This document shows, piece after piece, positions 54,885 through 64,000 of a stretch of 64,000 nucleotides of DNA; the stretch's first letter is position 1, and each line of letters opens with the position of its first letter. The translations under genes were made by a program, and so were the position numbers. The notes under the pieces are model-generated. The model had not been told where the DNA came from. It did no database searches and was given only the letters and a program-made list of their open reading frames with translations. This DNA comes from Bemisia tabaci (Eukaryota; Arthropoda; Insecta; Hemiptera; Aleyrodidae): the NCBI RefSeq assembly GCF_918797505.1, contig NC_092801.1:25946477-26010476 (forward strand). Reading direction: 5' to 3'.

Positions 54885-55410
54885 GACCACCGGGCAAGGT
54901 ACGAATTTAAGCATTCTGATACATGTTTCTTGTCTTGTGCATTGGTTGAATTAATATTAAGTCCACTGCATCGCGAGTGGTAGGTCTGACATATTATACG
55001 GTGACGAGATATTGCAACTATCAAAGCATGCACCGTGCTGTAAGCGCAGTGCGAGAAGTATCCAGGCGTAGGCGCTAATATGCGTGTCAAGCCGACCACA
55101 CTCTTCGGCGCAGTGCGTGAAGTATTCATTCATTCTTGCAGGCGCTAATATCCTTTTAACGGCTGCTGCACTGTGTTTGGCGCGATTATTCGAACTCACG
55201 TTAGAATAATCGAGACATCGAATAATGGGTCTTAAAAGGCTCATATTGTGTTTTGACGTCGTATGGTCATTCCACAGTTGCCTCGTCTCTACCGATAATA
55301 CATTTTGAGATAAGTCAGGAAAGCTATGAAGTTTTGCTTACTTAGGTTGAATGGACCATTAAACAAGGTACGAACTTACGCACTGTGATACATGATTCTT
55401 CATCAAAATT
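54885..55410. repeat. Diverged direct repeats and H-centre-like words
   Basis: About 54,888-54,940 and 55,352-55,410 share ATGGACCA..CAAGGTACGAA and TGATACATG..TTCTT. Between them, GCGCAGTGCGTGAAGTAT and AGGCGCTAATAT resemble the centre of family H. Probably an old composite element. Confidence 0.5.
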
Positions 55411-55461
55411 TAACGTAGAACACGATTCTTGCATTGAAATTTATTAAGGTTAACCTCTAAC

Positions 55462-55463
<2 letters not shown>

Positions 55464-55494
<31 letters not shown>

Positions 55495-55706
55495 TGAGAG
55501 TTTAGTGGCTTCTATTCCTTTAGGAATCTACAGCCATCTATAGGCACTATTTATTGTCCGAAGACATCAGGGAGTTTGGTAGACATCCATGCTCGGGCTT
55601 ACAAATTTTCACGGATTAAGGCCGAGCGAATTCTGCTTACAGATCCACTCGTCAGTTCCATGAAAATTTGTCGCCACCACCGGGATTCGAACCCGGGACC
55701 TATTGA
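55464..55706 (-). mobile_element. tRNA-derived SINE (minus), complete insertion
   Basis: The 12-bp target duplications AACCTCTAACTA at 55,452-55,463 and 55,707-55,718 define a 243-bp insert. On the minus strand it starts with a 5'-truncated tRNA-like head, AGGTCCCGGGTTCGAATCCC (B box GGTTCGAATCC), continues through an unrelated body, and ends CTCTCAATAAA followed by about 29 A. This is standard SINE structure, mobilised by a LINE in trans. Confidence 0.9.
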
Positions 55707-55719
55707 AACCTCTAACTAG

Positions 55720-56895
55720 GAAATTAACGTTTTTATTTTACATTGGTCACGAGAAATTCGAATACACAATACTCCACGCGAGTCAAATCGGGCAGCACAA
55801 GAATATTGGCGGGTTTTCTAATCAAGCGGTGTTCCTTTCCCGTCCTGTGTTGCTGAACGTGTTAGAAACGTGCAAAAGCTAAACCGAAGCAACGACGCAC
55901 CGAGATTGCAATCCTCTCATACCACAGAGACTGTTATGGTACCGTTCAGAGCGCAATTTGACTCGCGTAGACCATTGTGCTTTCATGGGCGGGATGTTTG
56001 AATTCACACGGTATGAAAATTTTGATACCTTGGTTAAGAGTTAATTTCAGTGATTTTCGTTGCGCAAATTGTGTTTTAAGTGGAATTATGATTAAGAATG
56101 CTTAACTTCTCACTTTGTCTATTGGTCCATTCCTCTTCTGCACACAATTTGCGCAGCGATTGCCCAATAATGCATATGGTGACTGTAAATAGCAGCTTCC
56201 ATCGGGCGATGAATGGACTTGGACAGGCTTGTATAGTAAAATAACTTCTTTAAAGTAGTTTTGCGGGATAAAAGTGGAGGCGAAAAGAGGTATACGGAAA
56301 AATTCTGTAGATTAAAGGTATTTAATTTCAGGTAAATCTACACTTCTCTAAGGCTGCTAGAAATAAAGCTGCAATGATAGAACTGTTTAGTGAGATGACA
56401 TCAAGATGGCTTCATACAATACCGCTTAGCTTATTCAATTAGGAACTTTTTATTTCAATATCTGTAACCCAGTTCGAATAAAGAACGGTACCTATATCCT
56501 TCATCAGGTTACCCCAAGCTTATTTACTCCCTTCAGTTCAAGAGCCTGCAATTCCGGGTGGAGAGGCTGACCACGTGGCAAAGGAAAAGATACGAAGAGC
56601 ATAATGTCTGTATTTTTTCTAGTAACCCACTCGAATAGTCTAAAATCGATGAGCCATTTCTCAACCGCACTCACACGAGGGTAGTTGATAAGTAGGATGC
56701 TCAAAGTGAAGAGGAACTTTTAAGAACTAGCGCGAGTGCAGATAAAACTGAGGACCCGTCTTTTTAAATTACATGGCTTCGTGGCATCTTCAGTGCAAAT
56801 CACACTTTGAAGTGACCCTGACGAAGAAATCGTTTATTTCTAATTCTCGGATACTCGGTGGAGGTGGAATCACTGATGGGTACCCCAAATGAATG
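55720..56895. other. No recognised feature
   Basis: Apparently single-copy DNA; the one antisense frame of 66 codons is not recognisable. Confidence 0.3.
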
Positions 56896-56899
56896 GCAT

Positions 56900-57028
56900 A
56901 ATTGAACGTATTTCTGCCGAACGGAACTATGTGCATCAAGACATGAGCCCTGAGATGCTTAAGGATATATGTTTAACAGGGCTCACGCACAATGCACATA
57001 GTGCCGTTTGGTAGAGATACGTCCAATT
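56900..57028. mobile_element. Family C MITE, copy 4
   Basis: A 129-bp palindrome, AATTGAACGTATTTCTGCCG to GTAGAGATACGTCCAATT, more diverged than the copy at 52.7 kb. Confidence 0.85.
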
Positions 57029-57213
57029 GTCAAACAAGACGTGGGATTTTCAGAGACTTGAAGCTGGTCTCTTTGAACCTGATAATTCCCCGTATATTTA
57101 AGTAGCTTTTTCGGAGAAAGAGTTTTGTGCCCTCTTTCACAGCAACGACAACTTTGTACAAAACTAAATTACATCGAAAAACTATTTCGACAGAAACCGC
57201 AAAGCGGAGGTGG

Positions 57214-57355
57214 CCAGGGGCGTGGCGTGCTTTGCGATAAATTGATTGATCTGCCACTTAACCTATCGAAAAGGATCGATGAACAGAGTGTTCGCATCGA
57301 GCCCCTTAATGATCGATTTTTTACCACAGCTTCAAATAGGGATCGATGGCCGATC
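57214..57355. mobile_element. Family E, degenerate copy
   Basis: Starts GGCGTGGCGTGCTTTGCGAT; GGATCGATGAACAGAGTGTT and TTAATGATCGATTTTTTACC follow. The right end has been lost where the L element begins. Confidence 0.7.
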
Positions 57356-57357
57356 AT

Positions 57358-57496
57358 TTGGACTGCATTTTGCAGTATGGAACTATAAATTCTGGCTCAT
57401 CTGAAAAAATACTTATGTGCATAGGGAACTAATGGCACATACATTATTTTTAAAACGGGCCAGATTTTATAGTTCCAAATTGCAAAATGCAGTCCA
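57358..57496. mobile_element. Family L MITE, copy 2
   Basis: A 139-bp palindrome, TTGGACTGCATTTTGCAGTA to TTGCAAAATGCAGTCCA, with TGGAACTATAAATTCTGGCT inside. Confidence 0.85.
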
Positions 57497-57654
57497 TTTA
57501 CGGCTCACCTTCTGAAGTGTTAATTGGATGGGAATTAAGGAAGTACATCCATCTCGTAAAGCGTGTTTTCAGCCATTTTTCTGATGAAAATCTTCAGAAA
57601 GCTCCATCAGCAAAAGTTTGTAAAAGGCCCGTTCCGCTGAAATTTCTCGCTCAC

Positions 57655-57838
57655 TGAATTAGAAGTTTGTGCGGATTCCTTTGACATTTTTAAGGAATTT
57701 GCTTCAAACTAATGAGAATTTTCCCTGCAATTTGCACGAAAATTCGCAGAACCGTTCTCATGTAAAAAATTAAATTGCCCAATCAAATTAGGCAATAGCT
57801 GATGTGGCTTGGTTCCTTTCTGTTTAACGCGGTCCAAT
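57655..57838. mobile_element. Family M MITE, copy 4 (right part)
   Basis: TTTGTGCGGATTCCTTTGAC, TTTGCACGAAAATTCGCAGA and the right end CTTGGTTCCTTTCTGTTTAA..GGTCCAA. The left end is not visible. Confidence 0.65.
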
Positions 57839-57884
57839 TAGAACTAAAGTTATGGCCAGTGGTGCGTGACTTTTGAATAACCCT

Positions 57885-58112
57885 CACTGGAAAAAAACGC
57901 ATTGGATGTAGAGTCCAGCCTCTTAAAAACATTGACAAGAAAAAATACTCTTGATTCAATCAGATTTAAGCCTAAAACAAGAACCAAGCTTCTTAATTTG
58001 AGCGGATTTCCTATTGATTTATGCTTAAATCTTCTTGAATCAAGAGTCCTTTTTCTTGTCAATGTTCTCAAGAGTCTGGACTCTAGATCCAATGTGTTTT
58101 TTTTTGCCAGTG
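57885..58112. mobile_element. Family B CACTG-ended MITE, copy 3
   Basis: A 228-bp palindrome, CACTGGAAAAAAACGCATTG to TGTTTTTTTTTGCCAGTG. CT is duplicated at 57,883-57,884 and 58,113-58,114. It is the closest relative of the copy at 23.6 kb. Confidence 0.9.
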
Positions 58113-58199
58113 CTGTATGAAGATTTTTAGAGATATGAAATAAGTTTTTCGTGTTTTCTCGAAATTTGACTTTCGGAGCTTCCTCCCTGCTTCGAGTAA

Positions 58200-58460
58200 A
58201 CCCTCGGATTCCGGCCTTGACAAGTCACTCATTTCCCTGGAACTTCTAATTCACCGACAGTCAAAACGCAGCCAAGACGGCGAATCTCCGGAATCGCCGA
58301 GAGACGACTCCTCAAAACGGATTAAGACCCACGACTGCCGTCTCTCACCGATAAATCAGAATCCATCCCTTCCGCCCCACCCCCTCTCCCGTCACGACCC
58401 CTCCCCGTTCGTTTTAACCTTTCTAATTTTCGAGTCCAAAGTCGCCATCCCTGGCATCCG
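58200..58460. other. GC-rich island
   Basis: Single-copy GC-rich DNA with CCCCTCTCCCG-type stretches. No gene recognised. Confidence 0.3.
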
Positions 58461-58678
58461 TAAGTGTGACACGAAGTTATAACTCCTTTGTCGCTGTCAA
58501 CACCGTTGCCGTTCTATCTAGATTTATTAAGACGTTGGTTTGGAAATTGGGGGGTTTTCGGGACAATTTGGCAGCGATGTTGGCTTTGAGAATGCCGCGC
58601 AAACAGGAGCTTGTTGTGACGCTTTTTGAATTTATGTCACGACCGTTCGGATGCAGCTTTGCCAAGTGGGAGTGCATG

Positions 58679-58900
58679 TGGACCGCGTTTAGTGGAAAGG
58701 AACCAAGGCACATCAGCCGTTGCCAAATTTAATTGGACAATTTAATTTTTTACCACAGAACGTTTGTGCGGATTCCTTCGAAAATTTTGAGGATTTTGCT
58801 CCGTGCCATTCGGACAGTTTACTGAAATTTGCACGAAAATCCGCACAACCGTCTTCATAACATAATTTAATTGACCAATGGAGATGTTGCAGTGTGAGGA
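58679..58900. mobile_element. Family M MITE, copy 5
   Basis: Left end TGGACCGCGTTTAGTGGAAA, then GGAACCAAGGCACATCAGC. The interior GTTTGTGCGGATTCCTTCGA and ATTTGCACGAAAATCCGCAC matches the copy at 57.7 kb. The right end is degraded. Confidence 0.7.
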
Positions 58901-58904
58901 ATTT

Positions 58905-59485
58905 GCGATTTTACTATTGATTCTTGTGTAAAAGTTCGCGAGAAACACGATGGTGCCACTGGTATTTTCTGAAATCAACTCCCAAGCTCAAAAAAGCTCT
59001 CAAGTTGAGGCCAAAATGGAGGAGATATCCCACGCTATCCTGAGAGTTCACCTCTACATCAAGACAAACTCTCCATGCAAAGATAGGGAGCAAATACATT
59101 AGCACGGTTGCCGCTTTAAAAATAAAAATTCGAATAAGATTTAAATACCGTAACTACGATGATTTGAAGTTCGCTGCTGAAATAAAACGTAGTTTCGAGA
59201 AAAAACTATATCAATTTCTGATCCGTCAGGTCCATGGCAGGAAACAACCAGAATATATAATGTACCTGTACATCCAATGCCAGTAGAAAATAAACCAAAC
59301 CACTGCTCGCGATTGATTTTTTCGTGAAATTCAAGCGAGTTCTCTATGAAATTCTCAAAATCCGATTTTTCAATCTAATTGGATAAAAATTACTCGGCTG
59401 AAAACTTACTCTCTATATGATCCATGGTCTATTTTCCGTGGACAGTCAATCGTTATGGATAGGTTTCTGTAAATTTCAATCAGAA
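58905..59485. other. No recognised feature
   Basis: AT-rich DNA without shared repeats or a credible gene. Confidence 0.3.
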
Positions 59486-59489
59486 TATA

Positions 59490-59620
59490 TTAATTTCATA
59501 GGCAAATTTCTTTGAAAATACGAAGGGAAAAAATGTCGAATCTGCCGAAAAAATTGTTTTTATCAGAAAAAATCTGGCATCACTTGAATATTCATACGTC
59601 AATTTCTCTCAGCACGGCAG
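59490..59620. mobile_element. Family A element, right half
   Basis: TATCAGAAAAAATCTGGCAT, TTGAATATTCATACG and the terminus TCTCAGCACGGCAG remain; the left half is missing. Confidence 0.7.
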
Positions 59621-59933
59621 TAATCTTAATACGAAAATTACGAACTGGGATTTGTGAGAAAGTTGGCAACTCCGTTTGTATCCGAAAAGCGCGATTTTCC
59701 TCCTCCCGCTCAACTTGACCGGGCTCAATTGAATAGCACTAGTCCCCCTCCCCCTCCTCCCCCCTTCTCCCCCCTCAGGTGGTCATATTCACGGATTTTT
59801 TTTTTTTTGTAATATTATTATTATTTCTTTTAACGAGTTCATTCAGATTTGTCTACAATAAGATAATTCATTACAAGTAAAGACATTTCCTCATCCCCAA
59901 CTGGAAAGAGAAAAACATATATATCGACGGTGC

Positions 59934-60178
59934 AAATCGGCAATCACATAACTCGGTTTGCGACGTCGTAGACTTCCTGTCATACTTTATTTTTTAAACA
60001 GAAAACTACTCAACGGCAATTCTTTAAAACTGCCGTGATTATTCTTCTCTGTGCAAAGAAAATTCTGCAAAAACAGCAAGGAATTATGTCAATTTGTTCT
60101 CATTAAAAAAAATAACATAGAGGCGGAGATTTTCAGACACCGCAAACGAGTTATGTGTTTGCCGACTTGCACCGTCGA
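59934..60178. mobile_element. Family S MITE, copy 4
   Basis: A 245-bp copy, TCGACGGTGCAAATCGGCAA to GCCGACTTGCACCGTCGA, flanked by TATA on both sides. Confidence 0.85.
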
Positions 60179-60351
60179 TATATTGTCTCCTAATATAAAT
60201 TTGCGCATTTACTCGTTGTCAACCAGGTGTTGACACCCCGGAACTGCCATTTGACATTCAGTGACATTTACAGAATGAGCACATAATTTGCGGGTGCAAC
60301 CGGCAAGATACAAGATACTAACGAGCAAACCTTTTCTTTCCCAACTGTCTC

Positions 60352-60562
60352 TGGTTTCGTTCAGCAGAAATACGTCGAATCTGATCATATCCAGAGAGGA
60401 AAGTAACATCTTCCGATTTCCGTTTAGGAAACGCGTAAAAGTGCGACATATAGCTGTCCTCGCTCTTGTCTTAGGAAACTCTCCAAACGCCTTCAAATGA
60501 GTGTATATGCAACACGGACAGTCTCTAGACACGAATAGTTGCATCAAGGCGCTGACATACGT
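60352..60562 (+). mobile_element. Family D repeat, copy 5
   Basis: Starts GTTTCGTTCAGCAGAAATAC and ends CAAGGCGCTGACATACG. The reverse frame again encodes MQLFVSRDCPCCIYTHLKAF. Confidence 0.75.
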
Positions 60563-61004
60563 TACGGCTCGCGTTTGCACATACTCCTAGGGACATTAAA
60601 TAGGTTCTTCGACTTTTTGATACTTGTTTCATACATTGCTCATAATGGGAAGAATTACGTACAAAAATATTTAAAATTTAATTCTCCTGCGTAAACAATT
60701 TTGTCTTTTCCGTTATTTTGAACTCCACAGGAACCTAAGAAAGGCCGCTGCAATGTAAAATATCTCTTATCACAAAAAAGAAGAAAATTAAACAAATGCC
60801 TCTCCCTGTTAAGTTTAACTTGAAAAGGAAAAGCAGGGTGGTGAGTATGTCGTGTGAATGTCATTTGTTACGGTTTAACTTTGTTTTTAATTAAGAAACT
60901 ACGAAAAATGACGGAGACCATGTTGAGTTTCACGTGGAATGTGAAACCGAGGTGACCTCTTTTTGTTGCATCACGTCTGTACCAAATTGTATTCTCTTTG
61001 AAGC

Positions 61005-61110
61005 GGGAAGTTAAAAAACACTGCGATATTTTTCGCAGATTGTGAAGATAGGGGTGAATCTCAGACTCACTAGATGAGCGCATCGTAAATTGAAACGCAT
61101 TTGCCGTTAT
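61005..61110. mobile_element. Family U, degenerate fragment
   Basis: GAAGCGGGAAGTTAAAAAAC, CGCAGATTGTGAAGATAG and GATGAGCGCATCG match an arm of U at 45.4-46.0 kb. Confidence 0.6.
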
Positions 61111-61354
61111 AGGCAACTAATCATTTTGGCGCAAGGAAATTTTAATAATTTTTTAATAAATTCATTTATGTGCATTTTTGTTTCAATCTTTTCTTTCCAC
61201 TCATTATGCCGATACAATCAGTGACGCGGCATGAACTATCGATCATCGATATTTTCTTATTTTAATCTATTAGGAAGAATATTATTTGGGTATTTGTTGC
61301 AAGCATCCTGATGATCGACCCTTTCTCATTGATTTAAGTGAAAGATCAATCGAT

Positions 61355-61567
61355 CACTGAAAAAAAAAAAGATTGGTAGAATTTACCATCCCTTCACGCT
61401 GTATTTTACACAGCGTGAATTCAAAGCCGATTCTACCCGAGGAATGGTTACCTGCACCAGTATTTAGTAACGTTTACCTTTTTTCTGGCAAAATTGACTC
61501 TGAGTTGACGCTGTGTGAAATACAGCGTGAAGGAATGGTAAATTCTACCAATCTTTTTTTTTCAGTG
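61355..61567. mobile_element. Family K CACTG-ended MITE, copy 3
   Basis: A 213-bp copy, CACTGAAAAAAAAAAAGATT to ATCTTTTTTTTTCAGTG, with AT duplicated at 61,353-61,354 and 61,568-61,569. The interior aligns with the copy at 50.7 kb. Confidence 0.9.
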
Positions 61568-61672
61568 ATTCGTCGTAGAGCACATATATGTAGTAAGTAT
61601 GTATTATAGTAAGTTGCGTCCTTCAGAGATTGATTTTGCCAAGTTTTTTTTTTTTATGTAAGAAAGCACACA

Positions 61673-61718
61673 CTGGGGGAAAAAGGCTTTTGGATCCGGA
61701 ATCCAGACTCTTAAAATT
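61673..61718. mobile_element. Family B left end, truncated
   Basis: CACTGGGGGAAAAAGGCTTT, TTGGATCCGGAATCC and AGACTCTTAAAA are the left 45 bases of a B element; it then breaks into GC-rich DNA. Confidence 0.7.
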
Positions 61719-61965
61719 CGTCCGGCCGTGGAGGCCATAAGCAGCGGACCTGGAGCACGGACTGGATGGGCTATATGGCACTACCGTTCGCCTACGCGCC
61801 TGACGGCCGGATTGCTACGTGCGGGGACGATGCGGAGTCCTACGGACATGAAAACCGTAAGTCGCGGCCTCGAGCGGCATAGGCAGCTTGCGCTCTAGGC
61901 GCTACTTACGGGCTGGACGGCCGGAGCTCTGCGCGCCGCCGCTGTCCGCGACGTGGTGGATTTTT
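61719..61965. other. GC-rich segment, possible end of a large element
   Basis: Very GC-rich, with repeated CGGCCG words (GTCCGGCCGTGGAGGCC, TGACGGCCGG, GGACGGCCGG). It begins exactly where the B element is broken. No open frame is recognisable. Confidence 0.4.
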
Positions 61966-62173
61966 TCGGAACTACAGCTGAAAATTCACCATTAAAGTAC
62001 ATACTTAGAAAAGAAAAACTTTCCAGCAAAGTTTTAAACATTGAGTGAATTATCTTGTGTCAATTTCTGAACAAGATTTTTTTTCTTTCCTTCTTTTTAA
62101 AATAGGTATATATTTCTTTGTTGATAGTTCATAACAATTTAGTTTCAGGAAAGTGATGGATAATTCAATGTCT

Positions 62174-62373
62174 AAGAAAGAAAAAGAGCATATGAACGTT
62201 AGCTTGTTGATCATGTTTCAGATATCAAGAGAGATTTGAACTCCTTGGCTGATAGTTCAGCAAGTCAATTTGAGAAAAGAGATGAATCTTAGAGAAGAGA
62301 TGATGCTTATTGAGAAAGAAAATCAGCATATGAATGTTAGCTTATTCATCGTGTAGAGATATCAAGAGAAATT
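62174..62373 (+). repeat. 63-bp direct duplication
   Basis: 62,174-62,236 and 62,311-62,373 both read AAGAAA..GCATATGAA(C/T)GTTAGCTT..ATATCAAGAGA. Short frames (VSLLIMFQISRE, KALGKHWKEQ) hint at a decayed coding region, but I recognise no family. Confidence 0.65.
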
Positions 62374-63835
62374 TTCAAAAACCTAACTTTAATGTTGCAA
62401 GCCTTCGTAGAAATAAATAAAGCACTGGGGAAGCACTGGAAGGAACAAATGTAGATAGATCAAAAATTCATGCTACCTATTTTAAATGTAGAACAGACTG
62501 TCCAAGGTATGATAAATTGCTAAAACTCATTGCAGCGAAAAATGTAAATTGAAAAATCATTTTTATCACTTGGCAGCCCGTTCTCAATAAATGTAATTAC
62601 TTTCACTCAATGAGAATTCAGCATTTGTCAAAAACAAAACCTGGTTCATCCCTCAATAAAAAATACGAATGCAAAGTAGGAAATCACCCAAATGATTAAC
62701 AAAGGAAAAGCACAGGCGTAGGTCTAGGTACTTACAGATTTTTACTCCTTACGACTAGAAAAGCTTCAGAATCTTGAAAATGAGGTTGAGAATATTTCAA
62801 AGTGTAAATTCAGTAGTAAAAGTTGACAAAACTTCAAGATATAACTCTCCGCAATAACTACCGGATACAATTTCCACAAAATATTAGCGAAGAAATATAC
62901 CACCGAAAATTGTCACACTTGTTAAAATTGTAGATCTTCCCTTCAGCAAACTGAAGCGCGATTCACACAAAATTTTACCACTATTACAGTACACTGAGCT
63001 CCCTAGAATTGGGATATGGAATCAGAGAGATATTCACAGCAACAATGTTTGCACTGGCTCTTATCGGATAATCAACGCAGGCAAGATTGGCTTATAGCTT
63101 CCGCTGGCGGACAGCTATTTTGGCAACAGAGAAGGGAGGTGTTGGATGTCGGAGAGTGAAATACTACCTACTCTCAATTGAAAACATTTAAGTATAAGCC
63201 AGAGATTAGATTGAAATGGAATAAAAAATCAACCCAATCTTATGAGCAAGCAAAGGTGGCACAATGAAGTTGCAATCGGTAAATAGACATTCTTGTGTCT
63301 ACATTATCAGTATTTTAGTGTGGCGGTAATTTACTCTGTGGGAAGATGCGTGGCAGGTAATTGATTGCTTTTCTTGGATTTAAGTTCTTTCCCTTAGTAG
63401 GGGGAAAATAAGTGAATTGCAAACGAACTTACAGGAGGAGAGGATATGAGCTCAGTGTGTAGGTAAAACTGACAATTTTCACTTAACTCTCGTCGCATTT
63501 CCGAAAGTATTTGACAAGCGTTATCACACAGAACTTTAGAATCAATCGTGCACCGCACAGAATCAAGAAAATATATCGAAAACCTCCAAAATTAAACGAA
63601 AAACGAACACACGTAATGAGCAATGACCAACAATGACAAGCAATTTACTAGATTCTAACCTCAATAAACAACGCTGAGTGGTGGCTGCGATCGCTCCCGA
63701 AAATGTTCAAGGCTGGCGGCAACTTTAAATTCACGCACTGAATAACATTGACGTAAAATATTATAATTTTCTGCGAATATACACGTAGCCGTCTCAATTT
63801 TAATCTGATGGTGACGCCATTTTCCGAAAACTGAA
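62374..63835. other. No recognised feature
   Basis: AT-rich with no open frame above 60 codons and no known repeat. It is probably the interior of the element whose GC-rich end is at 61.7 kb. Confidence 0.3.
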
Positions 63836-63839
63836 TCTC

Positions 63840-64000
63840 ACCTCACTGCCAACGGCCGTGGAAGCGGTTGGCTCCGATCCTGAAACCCGTAACTTACGCT
63901 CGGCTCCTAACCGGTCTTACGGCCATGAAGGCCGCGCGGGGTCCACGGGACACCGGCCGCTGGGTCCAGTACTAGCTGGCGCACAGCGCGTTAACTCGAC
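63840..64000. other. GC-rich segment at window edge
   Basis: Resembles 61.72-61.96 kb in composition and in CGGCCGTGGA and CTTACGG words. It is cut by the window border. Confidence 0.35.

Overview
This looks like repeat-rich intergenic or intronic DNA from an arthropod nuclear genome, most likely an insect. The guess of a sap-feeding hemipteran such as a whitefly rests on the style of the repeats and is not proven. Evidence for an arthropod: remnants of jockey-type LINE, mariner and Helitron proteins, tRNA-derived SINEs, an LTR element with an insect-type primer binding site, a short interstitial run of the insect telomere unit (CCTAA), and AT-rich DNA with GC-rich islands. The longest open frame is about 150 codons and is antisense to a LINE fragment. 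I found no host protein gene, no functional tRNA or rRNA gene and no CRISPR array. Most short open frames are chance readings through palindromic repeats. All coordinates were read by eye and may be off by a few bases.

Most of what can be recognised is a dense, partly nested collection of short inverted-repeat elements, labelled here by letter. A: about 250 bp, ends CTGCCGTGCTAAGGAA, some 19 copies or pieces. B and K: ends CACTG(G/A)AAAA, with 2-bp target duplications. C, L, L', M and the end of D share a terminal pattern TTGGAC...GGAAC. E: hAT-like, 8-bp target duplications. J: flanked by TTAA. H: 935 bp, one inverted pair. N, P, Q, R, S, T, U, W and X are further families.

Layout. 0-8 kb: A, E, L, N, B, S and K copies and a GGAAC-rich tandem repeat. 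8-12 kb: J, a GGGATTT-rich repeat and a mariner transposase remnant. 13-17 kb: M and L' elements, one L' split by a 1.67-kb Helitron carrying a broken Rep/helicase N-terminus. 17-30 kb: telomere-like repeat, Q interrupted by a B-like hairpin, the H pair (20.2 and 29.0 kb), S, A (one copy split by a LINE fragment with a 12-bp target duplication), W and P. 30-36 kb: E, O, M, R, B, A, D, S, C. 36.5-47.6 kb: the largest structure, two inverted arms of about 1.4 kb, each an LTR plus primer binding site plus leader, around 8.3 kb of nested repeats (C, a jockey LINE tail bounded by identical 88-bp direct repeats, a tRNA-like SINE head, U elements, a tandem array of short palindromes). 48-51 kb: a pyrimidine tract and unique DNA. 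51-62 kb: D, N, R, A, C, T, M, a full SINE, E, L, B, S, K. 61.7-64 kb: a GC-rich-ended segment that interrupts a B copy and runs off the window.

No set of genes here works together. The interest lies in transposon structure: several insertions can be placed to the base by comparing filled and empty copies of the same repeat.
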